A stretch of DNA of 52,600 bases. Source: Bacteroidales bacterium M6 (lineage in GTDB: Bacteria; Bacteroidota; Bacteroidia; Bacteroidales; Muribaculaceae). The stretch covers positions 21,663 through 74,262 of the forward strand of contig LUJQ01000023.1 in assembly GCA_001689485.1 (NCBI GenBank), in the 5' to 3' direction. The position numbers were made by a program, and so were the translations under genes. The notes beneath the pieces were generated by a model. The model saw only the letters and a list, made by a program, of their open reading frames with translations, had not been told where the DNA came from and did no database searches. Shown piece by piece: positions 43,910 to 52,320 of this stretch. The stretch's first letter is position 1, and the number at the start of each line of letters is the position of its first letter.

Positions 43910-44524
43910 ATGAAAAAATTTACCTCCGTGATTTGCGCAACCGCCGCAGTGGCCGGTATGCTCACCCTCATGACCGCATGCGACACCAAGGCGAAACTTG
44001 CCGAATCGGTGCAAGGGAAATGGACCGGGAATCCTGAAAAAATGCTCGATACCGGTGCCGCATCCGCATCCATGGTAAGGATGCTTGAATTCACCAAAGG
44101 CGCCGCCGACACCGAAGGCTCAGTCACCATGACCGCCATGATCACGGTGGAAAACACCATGCAGTCGAACGACTCAATTGTGACACCCCTCCAGATTACA
44201 GCAAGCGGGGTAGCAACCATAACCGGCGTTTACCAGGCAAAAGATGACGACGAACTGACAATCAGCCTCGATGCCACCTCGATGAACGTCAATGTCGACC
44301 CCGATGCCGTAAAGCTGAACTACAACATCGCGACCGCGACCTCCGCACCCCTGGTTGAAAAATTAAAACCGGGAGCAGCCATCCTCGCCACCCAGCAGAT
44401 TAACCGCGCCGCGCAGAATGCATTCTCAAACATCACCGAAATCGACGACATAAAAATCGAAGGTTCCATAATGCGTTGCGAAATCAACCACACCGACCTC
44501 ACCTTCACCAAATCCACCAAATAA
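43910..44524 (+). CDS. Small lipoprotein of unknown function
   Basis: A 204-residue protein with a lipoprotein signal peptide (MLTLMTAC, lipidated Cys near residue 24). The mature part is mostly predicted beta strand (AGAINST-type alternation, e.g. ATITGVYQAKDDDELTISLDATSMNVNVD near 100) and starts with a helix-like AKLAESVQGKWTGNPEKM. This resembles lipocalin-like or META-like lipoproteins of Bacteroidales, in which a Trp-containing GxWxGN motif opens a beta barrel, but no family can be assigned. The gene stands alone, with copy B of the repeat family 23 bases past its stop. Confidence 0.7.
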   Translation: MKKFTSVICATAAVAGMLTLMTACDTKAKLAESVQGKWTGNPEKMLDTGAASASMVRMLEFTKGAADTEGSVTMTAMITVENTMQSNDSIVTPLQITASGVATITGVYQAKDDDELTISLDATSMNVNVDPDAVKLNYNIATATSAPLVEKLKPGAAILATQQINRAAQNAFSNITEIDDIKIEGSIMRCEINHTDLTFTKSTK

Positions 44525-44547
44525 CCCCACAACACATCCTGCCGACC

Positions 44548-44733
44548 GGCGGTGTGTCAAAATTCAATATTTTGGCACACCGCCGTGGTTTTCGCCCGGA
44601 TGGCGAGGGTGCTGTCAGAATGGTTCAGATTGTAGGAGCTTGCGGGTGAGGCTGAAGGGAGTTGACCGAGGTCAATGACCGAAGCCGAATCCCGCAAGCG
44701 ACGACCCAGATGAGCCATTATGACACACCCTCT
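44548..44733 (+). repeat. Terminator-linked palindromic repeat, copy B (full length)
   Basis: Nearly identical to copy A over about 186 bases (differences at only a handful of sites, such as CCCGGATGG for CCCGTATGG, GATTGTAGG for GATGGTAGG and CCATTATGAC for CCATTCTGAC). The hairpin spans 44548-44584 and the palindrome 44604-44733. It occupies most of the 326-base gap before fumarase; the fumarase promoter starts 56 bases further on. Confidence 0.85.
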
Positions 44734-44789
44734 CTGGCTTTTTTATAGCAATTTTTCATCCGGAATATCGTTAATTCCGTTCACTGCAA

Positions 44790-44821
44790 TTTGCCAATCC
44801 AAGGCCGAATCCGTATCTTTG
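44790..44821 (+). promoter_or_regulatory. Promoter of the fumarase gene
   Basis: TTTG at 44790-44793 and TATCTTTG at 44814-44821, 20 bases apart, match the Bacteroidetes consensus fully. The ATG follows at 44851. Confidence 0.8.
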
Positions 44822-44850
44822 CAACAAAGAAATCAACCTTTTAACGATAT

Positions 44851-46500
44851 ATGGCAACAAAACCGTTTCACTATCAGGAAATGTTCCCGTTAGGGCCTGA
44901 TACAACTGAGTATTACCACCTTACGTCGGAATATGTAAAGACCGAGAACTGGGGTGGGCATGAATTCCTCGTAGTTGACCCCGAAGCACTCACCGTGCTT
45001 GCGCGACAGGCCACTCACGACAACGCCTTTATGCTCCGCCGCGAACACAACAAGATGGTGGCCAAAATCCTCTCCGACCCCGAAGCATCGTCAAACGACA
45101 AATATGTTGCCCTGACCATGCTCCGCAACGCCGAAGTGGCAGCCAAAGGGCAGCTCCCGTTCTGCCAGGATACAGGCACAGCCATAGTTCACGGCGCAAA
45201 AGGCCAGTGCGTCTACACCGGCTGTGACGATGCCGAAAAACTCTCGAAAGGGGTTTACGACACCTACACCACCGATAACCTCCGCTACTCGCAGAACGCC
45301 CCCCTCAACATGTATGACGAGGTGAACACCGGCTGCAACCTCCCGGCACAAATCGACATCCATGCCGAAGAAGGAAACGAATACCACTTCGTGTTCGTTG
45401 CAAAAGGTGGCGGCTCCGCCAACAAGACCTACCTATATCAGGAAACAAAGGCCATCATCAACCCCAAGACCCTTGTGCCATTCCTGGTCGAGAAAATGAA
45501 AACACTCGGCACAGCCGCCTGCCCACCCTACCATATCGCGTTCGTAATCGGCGGCACCTCTGCCGAAAAGAACCTCGAGACAGTCAAGAAGGCTTCAATC
45601 AAATATTACGACAACCTGCCTACCACAGGCAACGAATATGGCCGCGCCTTCCGCGACATCGAGCTGGAAAACGAGCTTAAAAAAGCATCGGAGCAAATCG
45701 GCCTCGGTGCACAGTTCGGAGGCAAATATTTCGCACACGACATACGCGTAATCCGCCTGCCGCGCCACGGCGCATCCTGCCCCATCGGCATGGGCGTAAG
45801 CTGCTCGGCCGACCGCAACGTGAAAGCAAAAATCAACAAAGAGGGTCTTTGGATTGAGAAACTCGACGCCAACCCCGGCGAACTGATTCCCGAAGAGCTG
45901 CGCAACGCAGGCGAAGGCGATGCTGTGAAAATCGACCTCGACCGCCCCATGAGCGAAGTCCTCGCCGAACTCGACAAGTTCCCCGTGGCAACACGCCTGT
46001 CGCTCAACGGCACCATAATCGTTGGTCGCGACATCGCCCACGCCAAAATCAAAGAACGCCTCGACAACGGCGAACCGATGCCGGAATATCTCAAGCATCA
46101 CCCCATCTACTACGCCGGCCCGGCCAAAACCCCCGAAGGTATGGCATCAGGCTCCTTCGGCCCAACCACCGCCGGACGCATGGACTCCTACGTCGACCAG
46201 TTCCAAAAAGCAGGAGGCTCGATGATTATGATTGCCAAAGGCAACCGCAGCCAGCAGGTCACAGATGCCTGCAAAAACAACGGCGGCTTCTACCTCGGCT
46301 CAATCGGAGGTCCGGCTGCAATCCTGGCACAGGATTCTATCAAAAAAGTAGAACTCCTCGAATATCCCGAACTCGGCATGGAAGCCATTTGGAAAATCGA
46401 AGTGGAAAACTTCCCGGCCTTCATTCTTGTTGATAACAAAGGCAACGACTTCTTCAAGGAAATCCAGCAGAAATGTGCCGGATGCCCCGTTCAGAAGTAA
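44851..46500 (+). CDS. fumA: Fumarate hydratase, class I (iron-sulfur, single-chain)
   Basis: Interconverts fumarate and malate with an oxygen-sensitive [4Fe-4S] cluster. The 549 residues fuse the alpha domain (FCQDTGTAIV near residue 107, TGCNLPAQIDIH near 163) and the beta domain (YYAGPAKTPEGMASGSFGPTTAGRMDSY near 430, then GSMIMIAKGNRS). The alpha cluster ligands include Cys in FCQD and in GCNLP, and the class signature SCPIGMGVSCSADRN is present. In an anaerobe it serves the reductive branch that makes succinate. It has its own promoter and a terminator at 46543-46582. Confidence 0.95.
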   Translation: MATKPFHYQEMFPLGPDTTEYYHLTSEYVKTENWGGHEFLVVDPEALTVLARQATHDNAFMLRREHNKMVAKILSDPEASSNDKYVALTMLRNAEVAAKGQLPFCQDTGTAIVHGAKGQCVYTGCDDAEKLSKGVYDTYTTDNLRYSQNAPLNMYDEVNTGCNLPAQIDIHAEEGNEYHFVFVAKGGGSANKTYLYQETKAIINPKTLVPFLVEKMKTLGTAACPPYHIAFVIGGTSAEKNLETVKKASIKYYDNLPTTGNEYGRAFRDIELENELKKASEQIGLGAQFGGKYFAHDIRVIRLPRHGASCPIGMGVSCSADRNVKAKINKEGLWIEKLDANPGELIPEELRNAGEGDAVKIDLDRPMSEVLAELDKFPVATRLSLNGTIIVGRDIAHAKIKERLDNGEPMPEYLKHHPIYYAGPAKTPEGMASGSFGPTTAGRMDSYVDQFQKAGGSMIMIAKGNRSQQVTDACKNNGGFYLGSIGGPAAILAQDSIKKVELLEYPELGMEAIWKIEVENFPAFILVDNKGNDFFKEIQQKCAGCPVQK

Positions 46501-46542
46501 ACGCCACGAAATGAAAATGCCCGAAGCATCAAAATAACAACT

Positions 46543-46582
46543 TGCAACAGCAACCGGCAGCAATCCGCCGGTTGCTGTTGCA
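46543..46582 (+). terminator. Terminator after fumarase
   Basis: TGCAACAGCAACCGGC pairs perfectly with GCCGGTTGCTGTTGCA (16 base pairs) around an 8-base loop. The U-tract is weak (TCCCATT). Confidence 0.65.
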
Positions 46583-46693
46583 TCCCATTACATTCCAAAT
46601 GAGTTGCAGGCCACCCCTTAAATGGGATATTGCTCAAAAAACTTAAGCACGCCTACAACTTATCAACTTCAAACCTATAACTCAAAAAAACTA

Positions 46694-48211
46694 ATGGCAC
46701 ATAAAGCATTACTAATGATTCTCGACGGGTGGGGCATCGGCGCCGACACCAAAAGCAACGCCATCTACTCGGCACATCCCGCATATTGGAATCATCTGAT
46801 TGAAACATACCCCCATTCCCAGCTCCAGGCATCAGGCGAAAACGTCGGCCTCCCCGACGGGCAGATGGGCAACTCCGAAGTAGGCCACCTCAACATCGGC
46901 GCAGGCCGCGTGGTCTACCAGGACCTCGTGAAAATAAACAAAGCCATCGCCGACCGCTCGATTCTTGACAACCCCGAAATCAAAAACGCCTTTTCCTATG
47001 CAAAAAACAACGATAAGGCAATCCATTTCATGGGTCTGACATCCACCGGAGGCGTTCACTCATCGTTCGAACACATCTTCGCACTTTGCGACATCGCCAA
47101 GGAATACGGCCTTGAAAAAGTCTACCTCCACTGCTTCATGGACGGACGCGACACCGACCCCCGTTCAGGCAAAGGCTTCATCGAGCAACTCACCGAACAC
47201 TGCAAGAACAGCGCAGGCGTAATCGCTTCCGTAGTCGGCCGCTACTATGCCATGGACCGCGACAAACGCTGGGACCGTGTGAAAGTGGCCTACGACCTCC
47301 TTGTGAAAGGTGAAGGGAAACAGGCTGCCGACATGGTGCAGGCCATGCAGGAAAGCTACGATGCCGACGTTACCGACGAATTCGTAAAGCCCGTCAACAA
47401 CTCCACCGTCGACGGCACAATCAAACCCGGCGATGCAGTGATATTCTTCAACTACCGCAACGACCGCGCAAAGGAACTAACAGTGGTGCTCACCCAGCAC
47501 GACATGCCCGAGGAAGGCATGGCCACCATCCCCGGCCTGCAATACTACTGCATGACCCCTTACGACGCATCGTTCACCGGCGTACATATCCTATTCCCCA
47601 AAGAGAACGTGCAGAACACCCTCGGCGAATATCTCGCAAAGGAAAGCAAGCACCAGCTCCACATTGCCGAAACAGAGAAATACGCCCATGTGACATTCTT
47701 CTTCAACGGCGGACGCGAAGCCGAATTCGAAGGGGAGGACCGCATCCTCGTCCCCTCCCCCAAAGTGGCCACCTACGACCTTAAGCCTGAAATGAGCGCC
47801 TATGAAGTCAAAGACAAACTCGTCGAAGCCATCCGCAGCGAGAAATATGACTTCATCGTGGTGAACTTCGCCAACGGCGACATGGTAGGCCATACCGGCA
47901 TATACGAGGCAATCGAAAAGGCTGTCAAGGCTGTTGACGACTGCGTGCGCGACACCATCGAGGCTGCCAAGGCCTCCGGCTATGAGGCAATCATAATCGC
48001 CGACCATGGCAACGCCGATAACGCCATCAATCCCGACGGAACACCCAACACCGCCCATTCGCTCAACCCCGTGCCATGCGTCTACATAACCGACAACAAG
48101 GCCGCCACAGTTGAAAACGGCATCCTCGCCGACGTAGCCCCGACCATCCTCCACATCATGGGCATACCCCAGCCTGCCGAAATGACCGGCCACAACCTCG
48201 TAAACCCCTGA
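46694..48211 (+). CDS. gpmI: 2,3-bisphosphoglycerate-independent phosphoglycerate mutase
   Basis: Interconverts 3- and 2-phosphoglycerate in glycolysis using two Mn ions. The 505 residues have family length. MILDGWGIG near the N-terminus carries the first metal-binding Asp and MGNSEVGHLNIG contains the phosphorylated Ser61. GRYYAMDRDKRWDR, NYRNDRAKEL, FANGDMVGHTG and IIADHGNADN supply the remaining substrate and metal contacts. The ATG at 46694 begins the conserved domain; in-frame sequence before it is unlike the family. Confidence 0.96.
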   Translation: MAHKALLMILDGWGIGADTKSNAIYSAHPAYWNHLIETYPHSQLQASGENVGLPDGQMGNSEVGHLNIGAGRVVYQDLVKINKAIADRSILDNPEIKNAFSYAKNNDKAIHFMGLTSTGGVHSSFEHIFALCDIAKEYGLEKVYLHCFMDGRDTDPRSGKGFIEQLTEHCKNSAGVIASVVGRYYAMDRDKRWDRVKVAYDLLVKGEGKQAADMVQAMQESYDADVTDEFVKPVNNSTVDGTIKPGDAVIFFNYRNDRAKELTVVLTQHDMPEEGMATIPGLQYYCMTPYDASFTGVHILFPKENVQNTLGEYLAKESKHQLHIAETEKYAHVTFFFNGGREAEFEGEDRILVPSPKVATYDLKPEMSAYEVKDKLVEAIRSEKYDFIVVNFANGDMVGHTGIYEAIEKAVKAVDDCVRDTIEAAKASGYEAIIIADHGNADNAINPDGTPNTAHSLNPVPCVYITDNKAATVENGILADVAPTILHIMGIPQPAEMTGHNLVNP

Positions 48212-48232
48212 TAACATACCCTCCCCCATTCA

Positions 48233-48280
48233 AAAGCGTTGTGTCAAGATTCCCATCCTGACACAACGCTTTCATTTTTC
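48233..48280 (+). terminator. Terminator of gpmI
   Basis: AAAGCGTTGTGTCA pairs perfectly with TGACACAACGCTTT (14 base pairs) and is followed by CATTTTTC. The stem sequence recalls the hairpins of the repeat family, but no palindrome follows. The remaining 150 bases up to the lipoprotein gene are AT-rich and hold nothing I can recognise. Confidence 0.85.
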
Positions 48281-48432
48281 CCTGCATATCTAATTGGCGG
48301 GACAACCCAGACTGACATTAACCCCTGATTTCGAGATGTCAAAAATTGACTATTAATCAGAAATTTACTACTAAGTCGTCTACCAAAAACAAATTAAAAC
48401 CTGACTGATATTATATCGCACACCAATCTGGA

Positions 48433-49224
48433 TTATTTCAACCCCAGCTGGCTCTCTAAATCTGATATATTCACAATCGGTTGTCCATAATCCCGATCAA
48501 ACCAATCATCAAAATTTATGGTTTCGCCAAACTGCTCACGCAACATCGCAATAACAGTTCTGAACATATCAGTCTCCGAAGTAAAGGAAAGACATATTTC
48601 ATCAAAATCAAACGTTACATCCGAAACAGTGTAACTCGTAATATCCAAATGTTCTCCTACAGGCTCAATAAACTCCCCTACAGCAGATAATATGACACCT
48701 CGCTGTGTAAACCGCTCGATTTTAAATGTCATCTCATCGATTTCAATAGTCCTGCCCTCCGCAGATACAACAAACGGCGTTTCAAGATATAACTTCAATA
48801 TTTTCCCAGTCGCCCTTTGATAAGCCGACCAAGGCATAGAGAGTGGATGCATTGGAAAAGGTGGACTCCACATGTCAAAGGGCATATAGAATTTCCCACG
48901 ACCTATAATGAAATCATGAGGCGTCATTGGCATATATCCTGTCAAGTTCGTGTTTTCCTTCCATTTCCAATCTGACGAAGCATACCTCGCGTAATGTTCC
49001 CCATGCGAATAAGAATATCCATGCAGCACATCACCGCTGGCCAAGCCTGCGATATAATCGAAGTCAATCTCACCGTCAATCTCATGCGCAAGTTTGCCCG
49101 GAGATTCGAATTCTGATAGCAAACCGTCTCCATCATTATCGCACGATACCATTAAAAACGCAATCGCACAGCACACCAATGCCGTAATATACCGACTTTT
49201 CTGTAAATAATTAGAATATTTCAT
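48433..49224 (-). CDS. Lipoprotein of unknown function with an N-terminal EF-hand-like loop
   Basis: A 263-residue protein with a lipoprotein signal peptide ending at Cys28 (FLMVSC). The lipidated Cys is followed at once by DNDGDGLLSEFE (29-40), which fits the calcium-loop pattern DxDxDGxIxxxE. The same acidic run could instead be a surface-export signal. The rest is beta-rich, with many Tyr, Trp and Phe around 60-130 (KWKENTNLTGYMP, PFDMWSPPFPMHPLSMPWSAY). I recognise no family. It starts 13 bases after the stop of the C10 protease gene, so the two are very probably co-transcribed. A role as partner, inhibitor or substrate of the protease is possible but unproven. Composition is more AT-rich than the core genes. 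Confidence 0.7.
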   Translation of the reverse strand: MKYSNYLQKSRYITALVCCAIAFLMVSCDNDGDGLLSEFESPGKLAHEIDGEIDFDYIAGLASGDVLHGYSYSHGEHYARYASSDWKWKENTNLTGYMPMTPHDFIIGRGKFYMPFDMWSPPFPMHPLSMPWSAYQRATGKILKLYLETPFVVSAEGRTIEIDEMTFKIERFTQRGVILSAVGEFIEPVGEHLDITSYTVSDVTFDFDEICLSFTSETDMFRTVIAMLREQFGETINFDDWFDRDYGQPIVNISDLESQLGLK

Positions 49225-49237
49225 AATTAATTTATTT

Positions 49238-50578
49238 TTAATGTAACATAAAATATCTTACATTTTCGCTATAATTACTCATCGAACCTCCACCATATTT
49301 ATCATATTTTACAGAATCACCTGGTTTAAAAACATCAGGTAAAAAGTACCCATCACAAAATCCATTCCATCCCCAATTAAAATGAAATAGTAACAATAGA
49401 TTACGTTCTGTAACAAATGTTTTTTGGTCGGACCCAATTACTGGAGATACAGAATATGTCCGATACGTTACATTCCCAACTTGTAACCCTCCGTCCAATA
49501 TCCATGCATGCCCATAACTCTCACCTACCTGTCGTCCCTGCATAAATATTACCCTGTCCTCACTTGTCAAATTGCCAAATAAGGATAAATCAGAATAATT
49601 TTGCCCATAGTTCATCACATCAGAAATCTGATGATTCGGCAATAATGATATTAGTGTTCGTCGAGCCACACTGATATCTGAGCCGGTTTCAAGTGGGCTA
49701 TTGCTGTATCTAGCATTATTTCTATGCCCTAATTCCCGTACCACTCGTGCCAACGCCATATGACTTTCTTGCGAGGCACCACACCTTGCAAGGTGTTGGT
49801 TAACTGATACACCATCATTCCTATCAATCGATTCTCGATGTTTTTTTATCTCAGCCCAGTTCAAAACTTGCTCAGATCGGTCGCGTTCAGGATAGGTTAA
49901 TGTAATTTTCGAAGGAGCCTCGATATACGACAGCATCTGCACCATCGCGGTCATTACACAGCCTGCAACCTTATTTGGACACAAATATCCTTCTGGATAA
50001 TGCTGCCCCCACTTGACTTTGATACGAGGTGCGATTGTGTCATTATATATGTGTGTCACATCATGGAACATTGGCTTGATAATGATAGGCGGATCTGTGG
50101 CTCTCGTTACACTCATCGTCCTTATATAGTTTTTAGCAGCATCAAGATAAAACTGGAAGCCTCCGTTCGAAACTGTTTCAAAAGTTGCAAATTCGCCACT
50201 TTCAACAATACCGATTATCGGGTCAACATTCTCTGGTGCGGCAATAAGCGCGTATCCTTGACCATTATCATAGTTCACCGCATATAACAACGTATCCGCC
50301 AAACGTCCGCCTCCACGGCTTGACGGAGTACCTATAGCGCACACTGCATCACGACCATAAGATACACGACGATTTCCCCTTGATGTCGGCTGCCCACCGA
50401 TTGCAGCCAAATTATTCGCAATATCTAAAACATCCTCAACAGTTCGGCTCTTTGCAACAGAACTTCCAATAGGGCCATGATTGTCTTTTTGAAGAGTCAC
50501 TAACGGTTCGTCATTAGTACAACCAGCCATCAAGACGGATGTCAAGGCCGTTAATGTTAATAATGTTTTTGTTTTCAT
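49238..50578 (-). CDS. C10-family cysteine protease (streptopain/SpeB-like), lipoprotein
   Basis: A 446-residue secreted papain-fold protease. The lipoprotein signal ends at Cys20 (SVLMAGC). A Spi-type prodomain lies at about 40-155 (SYGRDAVCAIG, YALIAAPENVDPIIGIVESGEF). The catalytic domain starts near 165: Cys207 in VAGCVMTAMVQMLSY is the nucleophile, His357 in YGHAWILDGG the base, and NWGWNGFCDGYF completes the site. Streptopain and the Bacteroides fragilis Bfp proteases share this layout. The ATG at 50578 lies about 50 bases after a strong promoter. It is followed by a co-directional lipoprotein gene and preceded by a serpin gene. Confidence 0.9.
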   Translation of the reverse strand: MKTKTLLTLTALTSVLMAGCTNDEPLVTLQKDNHGPIGSSVAKSRTVEDVLDIANNLAAIGGQPTSRGNRRVSYGRDAVCAIGTPSSRGGGRLADTLLYAVNYDNGQGYALIAAPENVDPIIGIVESGEFATFETVSNGGFQFYLDAAKNYIRTMSVTRATDPPIIIKPMFHDVTHIYNDTIAPRIKVKWGQHYPEGYLCPNKVAGCVMTAMVQMLSYIEAPSKITLTYPERDRSEQVLNWAEIKKHRESIDRNDGVSVNQHLARCGASQESHMALARVVRELGHRNNARYSNSPLETGSDISVARRTLISLLPNHQISDVMNYGQNYSDLSLFGNLTSEDRVIFMQGRQVGESYGHAWILDGGLQVGNVTYRTYSVSPVIGSDQKTFVTERNLLLLFHFNWGWNGFCDGYFLPDVFKPGDSVKYDKYGGGSMSNYSENVRYFMLH

Positions 50579-50636
50579 GGTATCATGTTTTTTGATGATA
50601 TGATATAGTCTAATATTCAATTACCAGTCATTGCCG

Positions 50637-50668
50637 CAAATATAGTGAACGAATTCATGATTTCCAAA
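50637..50668 (-). promoter_or_regulatory. Promoter of the C10 protease gene
   Basis: On the minus strand, TTTG (50665-50668) and TATATTTG (50637-50644) are separated by 20 bases, a full match to the consensus. The box continues TATATTTGCGG, identical to that of the serpin promoter. Confidence 0.8.
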
Positions 50669-50761
50669 TTTTAAGACAGATAATTCTCCCAACAATTTCA
50701 AAAGACATTATAATTCTTTAATATTATTACCAGGCGCAAACAAATAACTTACAGTTCATCA

Positions 50762-50823
50762 TTATTAAAAGTATGCATAGTGTAGAAAATCTGAAAATTT
50801 CCACACCATGCATATTTTAATAA
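50762..50823. terminator. Hairpin between the serpin and C10 protease genes
   Basis: TTATTAAAAGTATGCATAGTGT pairs with ACACCATGCATATTTTAATAA (about 20 pairs, one bulge and one mismatch) around an 18-base loop. It would end the serpin transcript on the minus strand. The 370-base gap contains nothing else except the protease promoter. Confidence 0.7.
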
Positions 50824-50952
50824 TGAAGAAGAGCCTATCAATCAGAACATTCCGGATTATAAACGCCATCCTGAGACCTAGACTACACACAATCCTCACA
50901 ACCTCTATTCAACGTCATCTGTCACCATGACAGACAACCATTGATTTTATCC

Positions 50953-52194
50953 TCAGAAGTTCATCACGCGACCGGCCATAAGGCATACGCCGGTCTGAGC
51001 CTCTGTAATAAAGAAAAGATACGGGCGGTCGAAAGTCACTACTGGAACCTCTGCAACATCCCCGGCACCGGGTGCAATCACCTCGGTGTTCCATGTAACG
51101 GAAGCACCCTCGGCACCTTTTTCGCTAAATTCCACAGCCGATTTTTGATAAATTCTGAACTGACCATCCAATGCCTCCTCAAACAACGAGATTTGACCGG
51201 GAGCAAACACCCCATTTACTCCGAGCGACATCAACGCAGTCTGCAGGTCGAATTTTCCGGGCGCCAGGTTGCATTTCACCAATGAAAGGTCAATCACCCT
51301 GTCGCTGTAACGCTCGTTCTTAAACGCCACGTAATCGAATCCCTTCATAAACACATCCATATCTTTCCCTTCTTCGGGAAGGACAAAGGCAATTGAAACA
51401 GCCCCGTTTCCAAATTCGAGCTTCACTGCTTCATAATCATTATTCACGGCATAATGCTGCATCCCCTTTTTATGCATCATTTTCACCTTGGCAACACCGG
51501 CCTGCCCGTTGAAATCCTTCATCTCAGTTTCGGCCTCATCAAACGGGTTGGCCCATTCACCTTTGAAATAAAGGGCATTAATCATTATCGACACACCGTC
51601 AAGCCCATTAATGATATTCGGAATCAGGCCGGATGTCTTTTTATTGCACCAACCATTTACCTCATCCACAACCGGCCCGGCCACATCAAAATCACGCCCG
51701 AACACTTCCATATCATAAAAGTCATTTGCCGTTGCCACGAAAGCTTGATTCATAGTGTAGGCATTATGAAACCATACGGAATTTGCCAATGCTATTTTAG
51801 TTGAAGCATCAACATGAGGCAGCACCCTCAGGCATTTGCCGTTAAAACTGTTCAACGACGAAACATCGTCACACCCCAACGCCCGGGTAATCTCCGCCGT
51901 GCTCGACGCATCAGTAACATTGGCCATCATGGAAAGAAGCATCTGCGCACTCAACGGCGACACGACAACATTCTCATCATAGCTTTCCGACGCACAGACC
52001 GCTTTCAAAAAATCATAATCAAACCCCTGGGTGGCGGCTACCGCGTTTTTCTCAGCCACCGTATATTCCACCTGTTCAACAGGGTCAATCACCAGCTCGA
52101 CCCCAGGTTCGTTCACATCGTTCTCATTCGAACAACCCGTAACCAGCAAACAGCACACAGCTGCAGCAGGCACAAATCCAAAAATCTGTTTCAT
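50953..52194 (-). CDS. Serpin (serine/cysteine protease inhibitor), lipoprotein
   Basis: A 413-residue serpin exported as a lipoprotein (CLLVTGC, Cys21). Family signatures are VVVSPLSAQMLLSMM near 77, ANSVWFHNAYTMNQAF near 137, MINALYFKGEWANPFD near 204 and the C-terminal FDRPYLFFITE near 388. The reactive-loop hinge EKGAEGASVT (358-367) has small residues at P14-P10, as in inhibitory serpins; counting 17 residues puts P1 near Ala374. A surface serpin can protect the cell from host or competitor proteases, as miropin does in Tannerella. It lies upstream of the C10 protease gene on the same strand, with a similar promoter but separated by a hairpin. Confidence 0.93.
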   Translation of the reverse strand: MKQIFGFVPAAAVCCLLVTGCSNENDVNEPGVELVIDPVEQVEYTVAEKNAVAATQGFDYDFLKAVCASESYDENVVVSPLSAQMLLSMMANVTDASSTAEITRALGCDDVSSLNSFNGKCLRVLPHVDASTKIALANSVWFHNAYTMNQAFVATANDFYDMEVFGRDFDVAGPVVDEVNGWCNKKTSGLIPNIINGLDGVSIMINALYFKGEWANPFDEAETEMKDFNGQAGVAKVKMMHKKGMQHYAVNNDYEAVKLEFGNGAVSIAFVLPEEGKDMDVFMKGFDYVAFKNERYSDRVIDLSLVKCNLAPGKFDLQTALMSLGVNGVFAPGQISLFEEALDGQFRIYQKSAVEFSEKGAEGASVTWNTEVIAPGAGDVAEVPVVTFDRPYLFFITEAQTGVCLMAGRVMNF

Positions 52195-52287
52195 AGCATA
52201 ATATATTTAATAAAAATCTGCGTTTCCATGATAAAATGTTTTTAATGATGTACTCGATATTTTAACGCACGATAACAACTTCCACCG

Positions 52288-52320
52288 CAAATATAATAAC
52301 AAAGGCGCTTAATCTGCAAG
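52288..52320 (-). promoter_or_regulatory. Promoter of the serpin gene
   Basis: On the minus strand CTTG (52317-52320) and TATATTTG (52288-52295) are 21 bases apart. The -7 box continues TATATTTGCGG as in the C10 protease promoter. The leader is about 90 bases. Confidence 0.7.

Noticed and set aside
45595..46101. Two long minus-strand frames antisense to fumarase
   Set aside because: They mirror the codon pattern of a conserved gene, and neither resembles a known protein.
48433..49224. The lipoprotein as a dockerin-type or cellulosome protein
   Set aside because: Only one calcium-loop-like stretch is present; dockerins need two with intervening helices.
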